NCBI GenBank assembly: GCA_021234155.1
Contig: JAJEKV010000002.1
Coordinates: forward strand, 40,971,841-41,035,840
DNA: 64,000 nucleotides
Direction of reading: 5' to 3'
Origin: Isoetes taiwanensis
Taxonomy: Eukaryota > Streptophyta > Lycopodiopsida > Isoetales > Isoetaceae
This document shows positions 41,898-52,818 of the stretch, piece after piece. Both the position numbers and the translations under genes were made by a program. Each line of letters begins with the position of its first letter. The first letter of the stretch is position 1. A model generated the notes under the pieces. That model was not told the DNA's origin. It saw nothing but the letters and a program-made list of their open reading frames with translations, and ran no database searches.

Positions 41898-42230
41898 GAT
41901 GGTGCAAATAGGGAGAGGCGAAGTGATGGGACAGAGAGACGGACGTCTTCGCCATCCACCAGGACAGAGTGGGGTAATTAGCCCACCGACTGGTGCCTTC
42001 TACTAAGCTGCAGACACCAAGCTATCCGGCCCTGGAGATACAACAGCCACAAAGGATGGACAAAAGGAAACGAATAAACAAGGGAACCAGGAGTAGATGG
42101 TGCAAATAGGGGGAGGCAAAGCTATGGGACAGAGAGACGGACGTCTCCGCCATACACCAGGGTAGTGTGGGAAATAGCCCACCGGCTGGTGCCTACCACT
42201 AAGCAACAGACATCAACTTCTCCGGCCCCA
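41898..42230 (+). repeat. Two tandem units, about 199 bp apart
   Basis: AGATGGTGCAAATAGGG...GGGACAGAGAGACGGACGTC...CCACCG(A/G)CTGGTGCC occurs at 41898 and again at 42097. A frame beginning MANKSGTGTSTINYAAGLQ follows at 42271. This arrangement (5' monomers then an ORF start) recalls the GC-rich LINE at 5.2 kb, but no further LINE block is seen. Confidence 0.6.
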
Positions 42231-42893
42231 TAAAACGCGTATACAAGTGTGACTTTTTGCCAACTGCAGAATGGCCAACAAAAGTGGAACAGGAACTAGC
42301 ACAATCAATTATGCTGCAGGCCTTCAAAAAACTCGAAGAGGAGGACGTTCATCTAATCAGGTTTTTTCATTTGAATTGAATAGCTAGTAACACACAAAAC
42401 AAGGGAAGGGTGATACCACTATCTGCGTAATCTGGATGATTGATCTTTTCATTCTTTTATCATCATTAGGTATAAATATAGATTGGCTGTTGTAGGCTAT
42501 GAAATTGGATGGTTTCTTTGCACAATGCATCAGTTCTATCAACATAGTATATGCATGCTATGTATGAAATTAGGAAGTTTCTTTAGACGCTTTACACTAA
42601 TATAAATCTGGACTATTAGGCAGTGACTACATAAGTTGGGGATTGTGTTAACATAGTGTAGTTAGAATATTTCAAGATGGGGTATAAATACGGACCTTTG
42701 GACACGTGATGTTATGTTGACAGTAATTACTACACATTCATAGCTCCGGATTGGAGCTCTAATCAGTACTAATCAGTTTAGTTTAGAGTTTTGCAGCCTA
42801 ACAATAATGGCGTGGGAAAAGTCCAAAATCCAGAATGACAGAAAACGGATCTGATAATAATACTGTGCATCAGTGAGCCCATTACTATTAAGG

Positions 42894-43475
42894 TTTTTCC
42901 TCGAAAACCCTTCGGGCGAGGTTTTTTATCCCGATAATGTAAATACTAATAATAGATAGAGCAGAGTGAATATGTCGACTATGTGACTCGGGAAAAAATA
43001 GAAGACGAAGCACGTATGGTCAAGGAATGCCCGGTCTACACAGACATAAGGTCCAAATTTAACAAGGTCAGGTGGGATTTCCCACTCCCAGCACTGATGG
43101 ACAAAGAAGAGACACTCACAGATGTAGCGAAAGCTATAAAAGAGATGATAATAAGACATCGGGGGGTGCACAAAGAGAGAGGGCCAATAATCTGAGAAGC
43201 ACTGTTGAGGCGAATCAGAGAGGCCCACAAAGTACAGTTCAAAACTGTTTATAACGATGCATTGTGTATGGCCAAGAAGCCAGCTATAAGCACGATGCGG
43301 GTATTACAAAGAACAAGAGAAGCCCGCTAGATGGCTACATAAACCTATGCGTCTGTTTGTTGGCAGCACCCTATTGGGAGCTCGCAGGATGCTACACAAG
43401 TCCGGGGGCCTCACGGCCTGAGGGACGTTAATGTATATTCTATTCTATTCTATTCTATTCTATTTTGAACCATAC
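42894..43475 (+). mobile_element. Two head-to-tail LINE 3' ends
   Basis: At 42898-42940, CCTCGAAAACCCTTCGGGCG folds on GGTTTTTT and is followed by CCCGATAATG, nearly identical to 10548-10580. Directly after it starts a 5'-truncated LINE C-terminus (42983-43195: KIEDEARMVKECPVYTDIRS, the EDxxH...C pattern with the His changed). That piece ends with the stem CCTCA-CGGCC-TGAGG (43409-43423), GACGTTAATGTAT and an (ATTCT)n tail (43435-43465). Both lie in the CACTA intron. Confidence 0.75.
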
Positions 43476-43649
43476 GCTGGACTTCCATTTTAAGCCACTC
43501 TGGAAAGTTCATAACCTGCTCCCTCGGTCGCTTGCGCCCAGAAAAGACACCATGTTGTGATTGGTCGTATTTTCTGTTATTAACAGATTGAAAGTTAACT
43601 TTGTCATTAAAGCACATCAATCTAAATTATAAAACTGAAATACTTACAA

Positions 43650-44537
43650 CCTCCATGTGTTGATGATGGTTGAATTTGCTAGAATGCATTCATGTGCTTG
43701 TTGTCGCAATGATACATCCAACTTTATCAACGTTCCTTTGCCTTCCAAAACCTCAGACGTGTTACGCTCCAAGACACCATCATATTCACCTAAAAGTTCA
43801 ATAGTTTTGTCCTCCTTCATGGTGGTGAAAGTCATTGCTTCATTAATTATATATCCTTCAGCAATGGATCCCTCTGGATATGCCATGTTGCGAACATATT
43901 TCTTGAGATGTTTTAAGAATCTCTCAAGAAGATACATCCATCGTGCAGTCACAGGCCCACAAATAGCTAGCTCTTCTACTATATGTATGATGAGATGCGT
44001 CATGATCGTGAAAAAAGATGGCGGAAAATGCTTCTCAAGCAAGCATAACACATTCACAGCTTCGTTCTTCAAGTTACTCATGTCACTCAAATGAATCTCT
44101 TTTGCAGTAATTTGCTTAAACAAAGCACTAAGTCTTAATATTGACATTCTTTCTCCTTCTCCTAGACAATCACATATAGCCAAAGGAAGGAACTGCTGAA
44201 GAAGAATATGATAACCATGTGATTTCATCGATTTGAGCTTTCCATTTGCAACACATTTTTTGAAGTTAGAGGACAATCCTGTCGGAGGTTTCACACTTTG
44301 TATAACAGCAAAGAAAGCTTTTTTTTCTTCTTTTGTAAGAACATATGGAGCATGAGGTAAAACAACTTTACCGTTTTGTGATTGAGACCAGAGGGACTCT
44401 CGAATTCCAATCTCTCTCATGTCCTCTCGTACCTTTTCATTGTCCTTGTCAGCATCTCCAAGTATTGTTTTAACTACATTTTCTGCAACATTTTTCTCCA
44501 CGTGCATCACATCCAGTGTGTTTCGGATAAGAAGATG
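43650..44537 (-). pseudogene. CACTA transposase, exon after catalytic core (DUF4218 region)
   Basis: Starts after acceptor TATTACAG at 44538. It contains HLLIRNTLDVMHVEKNVAEN, KSMKSHGYHILLQQFLPLAI, LCLLEKHFPPSFFTIMTHLI, GPVTARWMYLLERFLKHLKK and NMAYPEGSIAEGYIINEAMT, all standard blocks of plant Tnp2 proteins. Splicing from the 47.2 kb exon joins ELPYWE to HLLIRNTLD in phase, as in intact relatives. The donor GTAAGT near 43650 leads to the 39.9 kb exons. This exon itself is open. Confidence 0.9.
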
Positions 44538-45120
44538 CTGTAATATGTAATATGAAATAAGATAAAGTACACGTAGAGACATATCTATCTATCTACTCTA
44601 TATATATATATATTATATATATATTTTTTTTATATCATAACATATATATGTTCTTATGTTTGTAACGCTCAATCCGACCGTTGATCCGAGATCCTACGGC
44701 TCGCGTGGCTTTGGGGCGTATCCTACGGCCCAGATGGCTTGGGAGTTTGTTTGTAGCTTATATGTAAGCGATCCTACGATACAGGTTGATTTGATCTTGA
44801 TCGTCGGTCCGAGATCCTACGGCTCACGTTGCTTTGGGGCACATCCTACGGTGCACATGGCTTTGGGAATTATATGTAATCGATCCTACGCTCTAGGTTG
44901 ATTCGATCCTGGTCGTCGATCCGAGATCTTACGGCTCACGTGGCTTGGCACATATCCTACGGTGCACATGACTTTGGAAATTATATATAATAGATCCTAT
45001 GGCTCATGTTGCTTTAATTATTGTCACGTGGTGAGATCTCGACCCTTGATCGGGTCCAAGATCCTACGGCCCAAGTTGAATGCTCATCCCTTAGGAAAAG
45101 GCTTTTAAAATTTTTATATT

Positions 45121-45189
45121 GTGTGGGGGCTTCGAACTCTGGCCATTGATCCCCCAACCCCCTATTCTAACCACTAGACCAAGCATTAA
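45121..45189 (-). repeat. tRNA-derived segment (SINE-like), unit 1
   Basis: The minus strand has TTGGTCTAGTGGTTAGAAT (box A type) and, 45 bases later, AGAGTTCGAAGCCCCC (box B type). The D- and T-arm sequences resemble a tRNA, but no proper acceptor or anticodon stem can be drawn, so it is a tRNA-related relic rather than a tRNA gene. Confidence 0.6.
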
Positions 45190-45249
45190 TTCCATAAATA
45201 ATTTTTATAAAAGGATAATATTTGCATTAAGATAAAATAGACTATAACA

Positions 45250-45920
45250 TTCTAGCTAGTTCAAGAAAGTTCTAGAATGTTCTGGAAGGCTCTAGAAAGT
45301 TCTAGAATCTTCTAGAAAGTTCTAGAACATAAGAGAATCTAGGGGGGATCTAAGAAAATTCTTCCAGAAAGTTCCAAATTGTTCTAATAAGTTTTAGAAT
45401 GTTCTAGAATGTAGGGAAATAAGGAAATCTAGGGAAATACTTCCAGAAAGTTCTAGAATATATTGAAAGTCTTAGAATGTCTTAGAATGTTCTAAAAAGT
45501 TCTAGAATGTAAAGGAATCCAGAAGAATCTAATAGAATGTAAGAAAATCTTATAAAATGTAAGAGAATCTAGGAAAATATTTATAAGCCTAAGGGAATCT
45601 CTTAAAATCTGGGGGATCTAAAAGAATCTTCATAAAATCTAAGGGAATCTAAGAAAATGTTGATGAAATCTTACAGTATCTAAGGGAATCTTTATAGAAT
45701 CTCTTTGAATCTCATGTAATGTAAGGGAATCTAGGGCAATCTCATAAAATCTAAAGGAATCTAAGGGAATCTAAGGGGATCTTCATAGAATCTTGGAGAA
45801 TCTAGGGAAATCTAATGGAATCTAGAGGGAATCTTATAAAATTTAGAGAAATGCTCACGAAACCTCTAAGAGAACCTTGGTAGAATCTTAGAGAATCTAT
45901 GAATTTAGAGTATTCTCAAG
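45250..45920. repeat. Degenerate GAATCTAAGG-type array, unit 1
   Basis: More than 40 imperfect copies of a roughly 10-base word around GGGAATCTAA, grading from GTTCTAGAA-rich at the start. Another copy of the array lies at 46440-47110. It is internally periodic but eroded, like an old minisatellite. Confidence 0.75.
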
Positions 45921-46300
45921 AGATTCTTTTACAACAACTTGCACGTAGGAACATGCTAAAACTCGAACATGCACCGTAGGACGCATTAAATTTCTTGTTA
46001 TATCTGTTCTTATGTTTGTCGCGCTTATCCGACCGTCCGTTCGAGATCCGACGACTCACGTGGCTTTGGGACATATCCTACGGCCCAGATGGCTTGGGAG
46101 TTTATATATAATCCGTATAGACACGATCCTACGGTCCAGGTTGATCTGATCCTGACCGACGGTGCACATGACTTTGGAAATTATATGTAATAGATCGTAT
46201 GGCTCATGTTGTGTGAGATCTCGACCCTTGATCGGGTCCAAGATCCTACGGCCCAAGTTGAATGCTCATCCCTTAGGAAAAGGCTTTTAAAATTTTTATG

Positions 46301-46372
46301 TTGTGTGGGGGGATTCGAACCCTGGCCATTGATCCCCCAACCCCCCATTCTAACCACTAGACCAAGCATTAA
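46301..46372 (-). repeat. tRNA-derived segment (SINE-like), unit 2
   Basis: As in unit 1, but with a perfect box B (GGTTCGAATCC, minus strand, 46311-46321) and box A TGGTCTAGTGG (46354-46364). The T-stem GGGTTCGAATCCC can form. The rest of the cloverleaf cannot, and the insert between the boxes is G-rich. It could still bind the Pol III machinery. Confidence 0.6.
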
Positions 46373-46439
46373 TTTTATAATTAATTTATGTTTCACATAT
46401 ACTTAAGGGTAATGTTCCCATTAAGATAAAATAGACTAT

Positions 46440-47110
46440 AACATTCTAGCTAGTTCAAAAAGGTTCTAGAATGTTCTGGAAGGCTCTAGAAAGTTCTAGA
46501 ATCTTCTAGAAAGTTCTAGAGCATAAGAGAATCTAGGGGGACCTAAGAAAATTCTTCCACAAAGTTCCAAATTGTTCTAATAAGTTTTAGAATGTTCTAG
46601 AATGTAGGGGAATCTATGGGAATGTAAGGAAATCTAGGGAAATACTTCCAGAAAGTTCTAGAATATATTGAAAGTCTTAGAATGTTCCAGGATGTCTTAG
46701 AATGTTCTAAAAATTTCTAGAATGTAAAGGAATCCAGAAGAATTTAATAAAGTGTAAGAAAATCTTATAAAATGTAAGAGAATCTAGGAAAATATTTACA
46801 AGCCTAAGGGAATCTCTTAAAATCTGGGGGATCTAAAGGAATCTTCATAAAATCTAAGGGAATCTAAGCAAATGTTGATGAAATCTTAGAGTATCTAAGG
46901 GAATCTTTATAGAATCTCTTTGAATCTAAGGGCAATCTAATAAAATCTAAATGAATCTAAGAGAATCTAAGGGGATCTTTATAGAATCTTGGAGAATCTA
47001 GGGAAATTTAATGGAATCTAGATAAAATTTAGAGAAATGCTCACGAACCCTCTAAGAGAGCCTTTGTAGAATCTTAGAGAATCTATGAATTTAGAGCATT
47101 CTCAAGAGAT
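46440..47110. repeat. Degenerate GAATCTAAGG-type array, unit 2
   Basis: Second copy of the 45250-45920 array, colinear with it apart from small indels. The words TTCTAGAA, GAATCTA and AAGGGAATC dominate throughout. Confidence 0.75.
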
Positions 47111-47207
47111 TCTTTTACAAGAACTTGCACGTAGGAACATGCTAAAACTCGAACATGCACCATAGGACGGATTAAAGTTCTTGTATATATATGCAAGCAT
47201 GACATAC

Positions 47208-47708
47208 CTCCCAATATGGAAGCTCATAAAATATAGAAAGGCGTTTCCACCCCGTCCTTTTCACTGGATCATCATCTGCATCATCAAGTTTCTTTTTTTG
47301 TTGCAATTCTTTTCGAGACAACTCCTTTCTCTCCCATTCTTCCTTTTCCATTATCCAATTTTGTATATCAGTTGGTTTCACAAGATTTGGGACCGTTCCA
47401 AATTCAATTTTCCCATCAAATACTTTCATTCTCCGAAAATTATGATCAATGGGGAGACATCGACGATGGCCTGCATAGATAAATTTTCTAAGGCTGCTAG
47501 ACTTGCGAACATGAATATCAGGTCCACAATGGGGGCATGCTCGATATCCATGGGTTACACATCCTGCCAACAAACCATATGCAGGAAAGTCATGTATAGT
47601 CCACATGATCATTGAACGCAAGGTGAATTCTCTCTCCAAAGTAGGCTTGCTGAAGTCAAATGCTTTTACTCCTTCCCAAAGCTTATGGAACTCTTCCACA
47701 ATAAGACT
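47208..47708 (-). pseudogene. CACTA transposase, core exon (Tnp2), 3' part
   Basis: Contains LIVEEFHKLWEGVKAFDFSK, REFTLRSMIMWTIHDFPAYG, GCVTHGYRACPHCGPDI and AGHRRCLPIDHNFRRMKVFD, the diagnostic Tnp2 core with a CPxC pair and GHRR(F/C)LPxxH. It ends at donor GTATGT after ELPYWE. Its upstream part is at 51651-52574; the two were one exon before the TIR element inserted at the codon junction YM/SLIVEE. Confidence 0.92.
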
Positions 47709-48505
47709 CATTAGGGCGGATTTGGGGTCTCAAAATGGCCCATATCTTGGATGCCAGAATTCCACGTCATGTTTCTCGCGACCAATGATGTTTGCGCATT
47801 TTTTTCCAAAGTCAGTATTAGTTGGCAAGTAGAACGAGGAACAGGCTTACTTGGCATCCACATGGCGAAATTTCATAGGACATGTTTGTGCATTCGCATT
47901 TTTCAAAAATCGTATCGCGGACCAAAATAATGGCTACTTTTCCCGCCTACTGTGCACATGCCCACATGCACCAACCACCTTATCAAATTTTGGCACCAAG
48001 ATTTCCATTGTTCACATTAGCGCCGCTACTTGCATCCTCTCTGCCTTCGCTCTTCATTTGGAATCCAAGTCTCCAATAGTGTCTGTGTTTTTTTGCGGGC
48101 GAAAGCATAGAGTTAAGCAACAACGGCGAAGGCGATGTCTTGGACAAGCAAACGCGTCGTTACATGCCATGTTTTTACTACCCAAATTTTCATTCCGAGT
48201 TTTCCTACTTTTCAATTCTTCCCATTCATCGTATTGCTCCCTGCCATTCATTCTTACAATTCAACGATCGATCGATCTGACGGTGGAAGGATATCTATCC
48301 ATAGGCTCGTGGGTGAGAATCCTATCCTTAACGAAGGGTGACTATAGAGTTACATCGCCGGAGTGACATTCATACGCAATGAATAGGTAGAACTATAGGG
48401 TTCAAAATAAATGCTATGGATAGTATATTGCAAAAAAAAAAAAAAGGGAGGGGGGGGGGGATTGAAGAGGAGGATATTTGCAAATTTGCATCCTCAATAA
48501 TACAT

Positions 48506-50903
48506 GGATCACACCATGCGAAAATGCATATGCACTTTGTAAATGTGTAGTGAGATTTCGCGTCATGTGATCCTTGCTTCTTTTTTCTTCCCTCTTCTTG
48601 ATTTATATTCACTCACTGAATCAAATATTTTTCTTTGGGCTATATTTATCAGATGTCGGGGATTTGAGACTAGGGAAAAGCATTACTAGCATCGTTGTTG
48701 TCTAACATATGGACATAAGAGACATGCTTTTCCAAGATATACATTCAGGGCAATGGGCATCTAGTTTTACGTTGTAAAGTTGTGGGAGCCGAGCTTGAAA
48801 GTCGTCCCATGACCTCTTTTAAGCGAATTGTGCAAGCCTTATAAGAATGGTGTCCTTGCAATGAAGAAATGTTTGATAAGACGTGCATCCAGGGTTGTTG
48901 AAAAAATGAGTTACAAAATATTTGCTCCATTAGAGGTGTTTACTAATGCCACGACACAAAAGCTCCAAAGATATATTGTATAAAATGTCGCTTTCATGAG
49001 CCTTTGGATCAGTTAACTCAAAGTGTCACATATGGAAACATTGTTAGGTTTGATAAAATAACATAAAAATCTTATTTAATAAAGCTTTGGTTGTTGGTAA
49101 AGTGTTGGCTTATTGATTAAATGTTTGTATTTTGCTTTGGGACCCTCTTTGAAAAAGTTTAGTTCATAAAACATAATATAACTTGGAATGATACATATTT
49201 TATATGCAAATGGGAGACTATTGATGAGGGACTTGGTGTTATTATCTATTGACAACAAACAAGAAAGTGGATCACACCATGCGAATTTAGTATATTCCAA
49301 CCTTTTAGCTTATACAAAATTCGCTTGGTGTGATCTTTTTGGAAAAAGATGACTTTCTATAGTAAAATTACTTTGATTATCTTTTAATAAAAGAAATATA
49401 TATGTGTCTTATTTAAAGTTAAGTCTGGATATGTGACGTGCTCATTTATTGATAAAGTGCTTTTTGAAAAAGGCTAATAACTTTATGCACTACTAGAGTT
49501 GGTAAAGTATTTTAGATGCAAATAGGATGCTTGATGTGATCCTTCTTAAAAAAAGATATGCTCTTTGAAAAGGACTAATAACTTTATGCACTTAGGGTGG
49601 TAAAGCATTAAATGAGAAGGGGTACTTGTGTTTAATTTTAATTTGACAACAAATAAGAAAGTGGATCACACGATGCGAATTTAGTGTGTTCCATTTTTGT
49701 TGCATATGTACTATTCGCTTGGTGTGATCCTTCTTGAAAAATAATATGCTCTTTGAAAAGGGATAATGACTTATGTACTTAAGAGTGGTAAAGCATTTTA
49801 GATACAAATAGGAATGAGTACTTGTGTTTAATTTTAATTTGACAACAAATAAGAAAGTGGATCACACCATGCGAATTTAGTGTGTCCCTTTTTTTTTGCA
49901 TATGTATTATTCACTTGGTGTGATCCATCTTGAAAAAAAAAATAGCTTTCAAGTAAAAGGAAAGAAAGAAATATCATATTTAAAGTGTAAAGTGTTAGTA
50001 TGTAAAGTGTTGGTTTATTAAAATACTATTTGTTTACGCCAAGTTGTAAGTTCAATATTTGTGTTTCTATTTACTTTTTTACGCAAGGATCACACCAGGC
50101 GAATTTCTTATATGCAATTACTTCTGCGCATGAAGATTTCGCATCATATGATCCTCTTTAAACAAGGATGGCTGTGACCTTCAATGTTCATAAATTTTAT
50201 GAATGTTTGCATATAAGAATGTCACATATCATATTTTCTTAAAAAATGGTCATCAAATGGATAACTAGTCAAAGAGTTCTTCTACTACTTAAAGAGTTTC
50301 AAGTCTCATTTTTGCTATAATTTAAATAGCAATAGATTTTTAAAGGAATCTATTGTGAAAAGTAGTCAAAGACTTCTTGTATTAGAGGTATCTAAACACA
50401 AACACCATAACCTTTGTACTTCAAGGATTATATAAACCCTTTGCATTGCAAAGTATAATGTCATTTATTAGCATCTTTACAGACATTTCCCCTTCCTTAT
50501 CGGAAGTAGCTCATCTCAAGGAACTGTATTCGATTCCGAATGCCTTCATTCTCTCTCAATCTCTCACAATATCCCAGGAGGCCAGAGTTACCTTCACCAC
50601 AAAATTGGACTAAACTTGAAACGTCCCGAAATGACGGTTTCTTGCCACTCAACGGATCCAATGGATATAAACTGCCATCTGCCCAAATATCGACACTTTT
50701 TGAGCCTGCAAGATGCAACACGTCGAGGTCTAAGTTCTTATTTTTTAGACCTCCTTTTTTGCGATTGAAGACTGGAGCATATTCGTGAGTCAGTTGGATC
50801 CTTATCCACACATCATTTGGAGCTTCCATACTGCGTGGATCGCACGACGCGAAATGAAGGTGTACAATTTGTATGCCCCAGCATAATTCGCTTCGTGTGA
50901 GCC
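48506..50903. repeat. Six near-constant-length hairpin modules, GGATCACACCATGCGAA...
   Basis: Modules at 48506-48573, 49269-49336, 49663-49730, 49859-49926, 50087-50154 (all 68 bp) and 50837-50903 (67 bp). Each begins GGATC(A/G)CAC.A.GCGAA and ends with the near-complement TTCGC.T.GTGTGATCC, arms of about 17-20 bp around a variable, often TGCATATG-containing loop of about 30 bp. Modules 2-4 share flanks (ACAA(A/C)AAGAAAGTGGATC), so part of the set arose by tandem duplication. Modules 1, 5 and 6 have unrelated flanks. Conserved arms and length with a drifting loop indicate selection for, or mobility of, the hairpin itself. Confidence 0.85.
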
Positions 50904-50994
50904 GAACGTCCGTACTAACCTCGTTTTTTGAAATTTGCAACGTGCATATGGAAATCGAAAAGTCCATTCTCCTACAATCCATGCTTTTATACAT
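50497..50994 (-). CDS. Unknown ORF in the TIR element
   Basis: 165 codons from MYKSMDCRRMDFSISI to EMSYFR. Parts such as SKSVDIWADGSLYPLDPLSG and VWIRIQLTHEYAPVFNRKKG read like a globular protein. Hairpin module 6 lies inside it and encodes LTRSELCWGIQIVHLHF. No family recognised; the length is modest and it may be a fragment of a larger gene. Confidence 0.35.
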   Translation of the reverse strand: MYKSMDCRRMDFSISICTLQISKNEVSTDVRLTRSELCWGIQIVHLHFASCDPRSMEAPNDVWIRIQLTHEYAPVFNRKKGGLKNKNLDLDVLHLAGSKSVDIWADGSLYPLDPLSGKKPSFRDVSSLVQFCGEGNSGLLGYCERLRENEGIRNRIQFLEMSYFR

Positions 50995-51650
50995 TAAGCA
51001 AATTCAAATTTTGAATTGTAGGGGGTGGGAAGCCTGTATTGGGATGAAGTAAAGATCCCGGTTAATGTTGGGTTCACATGGACGAACTGCGAAGCGCTGG
51101 CTTAAAACCTGTTGAACTTGGGTTGAGGCAAAAAAATTCAGCCCCATTTTGGAAAATCAGCCCTCGCAAGATCCAACTTGCATAGCTGATGCAGTGCTAA
51201 ATTTTTTAATCAGTGCTGACTCCGCAAGAACTCAGCGGAGGGCCTAAACTTCTCCATGTGAACCACCCATAAGGCGCAGCCGCAGCGCCTCGAAATGAAA
51301 GTCGGATACAAAGCTTCAACCTACACATTCAAATTTTGAAATGTGGAAGGCGGGAAGCTTGTATGGCCATGGCCTCTAAATGAAATAGCGCAAGAATCGG
51401 TGACGCGCACGCTTGGTATCTGACAAACCAAAAGACACGTGTTGCATCAGTCTGTCTGACAACCAACAGAATTAAATACATATGGCGCCATGAATGCGCG
51501 ATCCCCCTTATTCCGGGAGAATATTCCAAAAGTAAATCTGTAATGATGAGATTTTGGTATCCTAGGTGGCATGAGAAAAAAGGAGCGGAAATATGACGTG
51601 GAATGGCTGATAGGAGGCCATTTTGAGACCTTAAATCCGCCCTAATGCAT

Positions 51651-52574
51651 GTAAACATCAATTTTTGAAGAAGGTACTTGCTGTGGTCCAGGAATCAACA
51701 ATATCAACATAATAAAATGCGGCTTTGTAGCTAACCATGGTTCAATATTGTAATTTACCAACATAACAGGCCAAGTACTCCAGTTATATCTCATCTCACT
51801 AAACGGGCTTACGCCATCAAATGCCAAACCAAACCTAATGTTGCAAGGGTCTTCAGCAAAGTCAGACCACATGTTATTGATGTGCTGCCACGCTGGTGAA
51901 TCAGAGACATACCTGCAAATGCCATCTTTACTTACATTGTTAGCATGCCATGTCATGTGTCTTGCCATTGATGGACATTCATATAGTTTCAGTAGTCGAG
52001 GTATGACAGGGAAGTAACGCACAACTTTACGTGCACTAGGTTTGCCTTTTTTGCTCCATTGGCTTTCTTGGCATTTTTCATTATGGCAAGACTCAAGATT
52101 AGCATATTCCCCTCAATATAGAATACAATCATTTGGGCAAGCATGGATAGATTCATACTCCAGACCAAGATCCTTCATCAATTTTTGTGCATAATAAGAT
52201 GATCGTGGCAATAAGTTTCCTTTGGGTAACAACTGTCCTCCCAAAACTTTTAGAAGATCATCAAGGCTAGAATTTGACCATCCATGCATAGTTTTCAGAT
52301 CAAGAATCAGAAGTACGGCAGATAACATGTTCAATGAACTTCCATCATATAATGGCTTTAATGGATCGCTAGTGTTATCACATAATGGATCTCCATCTGT
52401 TATCTGATCTCCATCTGTTATCTGATCTCCATCAGCAAGTGGACTTTCACTTCTATTTCTACTTGGAAAATCATCCCTAGCATCTTCCAAAGGTACGTGA
52501 CTTTCATAATCGTTATCAATTACCATGAAGGTGTCCTGAATTGTTTGAGACACTGTATCTTTACATCTAGTGTC
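51651..52574 (-). pseudogene. CACTA transposase, core exon (Tnp2), 5' part
   Basis: After acceptor ATTGCAG (52575): an acidic Ser-rich stretch with a duplicated GDQITD unit, then LLKVLGGQLLPKGNLLPRSS, KDLGLEYESIHACPNDCILY, a TGA at 52114-52116 where Trp is expected, then GEYANLESC and VRYFPVIPRLLKLYECPSMA, RHMTWHANNVSKDG, DPCNIRFGLAFDGVSPFSEM, STWPVMLVNYNIEPWLATKP and LLIPGPQQVPSSKIDVYM. Order and content match plant Tnp2. Only the TGA and the TIR-element insertion break it. Confidence 0.92.
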
Positions 52575-52645
52575 CTGCAATGGTTGTAATTTTAAACTAG
52601 ATATGTGGTGAAAGATAAATATGGAAATTTTGAAGGTTCTCTCAC

Positions 52646-52818
52646 CTCTTTTAATTGTTGACTCCAACCATTACATTTGAGATGACGATGAATGTCATCA
52701 AGTGACTTCAATTTGTTTCCGTTGCATTTTGTACATGGGCACTCCACAGCTGAAACTCCATCTTTTATGGCTTGGCGCTTCAATTCTTCAAACGTTTGAG
52801 GATCATCAACATGATCCA
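52646..52818 (-). CDS. CACTA transposase, N-terminal exon (transposase-associated zinc domain)
   Basis: Starts MDHVDDPQTFEELKRQAIKD and contains VECPCTKCNGNKLKSLDDIH, RHLKCNGWSQQLKE. The CPCxKCxN...L...HLxxxGF pattern is the transposase-associated domain (PF13963 type) at the N-terminus of plant CACTA transposases. Donor GAG|GTGAGA at 52645. A leader exon ending TATCAA|GTAAGT near 53085 lies upstream. Confidence 0.85.

Larger units (their letters stand above)
44650..47185. repeat. Tandemly duplicated 1.2-1.36 kb block in the CACTA intron
   Basis: Unit 1 (44650-46005) and unit 2 (46006-about 47185) both start GTTCTTATGTTTGT. Both run through GATCCTACGG-rich modules, a tRNA-derived segment and a long degenerate GGGAATCTAA array, and end AACATGCACC(G/A)TAGGACG. 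Unit 2 is missing some GATCCTACGG modules. This explains why the intron (47207-44538) is unusually long. Confidence 0.85.
47712..51647. mobile_element. 3.9-kb TIR transposon inserted in the CACTA exon
   Basis: The ends are inverted repeats TAGGGCGGATTT..GGTCTC (left, 47712) and its complement (right, ending 51645). Similarity decays over about 65 bp (CAAAATGGCC...ATTCCACGTCAT). CAT flanks both sides (47709-47711 and 51648-51650), and deleting the element plus one CAT restores the Tnp2 frame, supporting a 3-bp target duplication. The interior holds six 67-68-bp hairpin modules and one 165-codon minus-strand ORF, but no transposase I recognise. Superfamily unknown. Confidence 0.85.

Noticed and set aside
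46301-46372. Functional tRNA gene
   Set aside because: Boxes A and B and the T-arm are present, but no acceptor stem or anticodon arm can be drawn, and it lies in a duplicated repeat block.
49269-49926. Simple tandem repeat as full explanation of the hairpin modules
   Set aside because: Modules 2-4 share flanks, but modules 1, 5 and 6 do not, yet all keep the arms and a 67-68-bp length.
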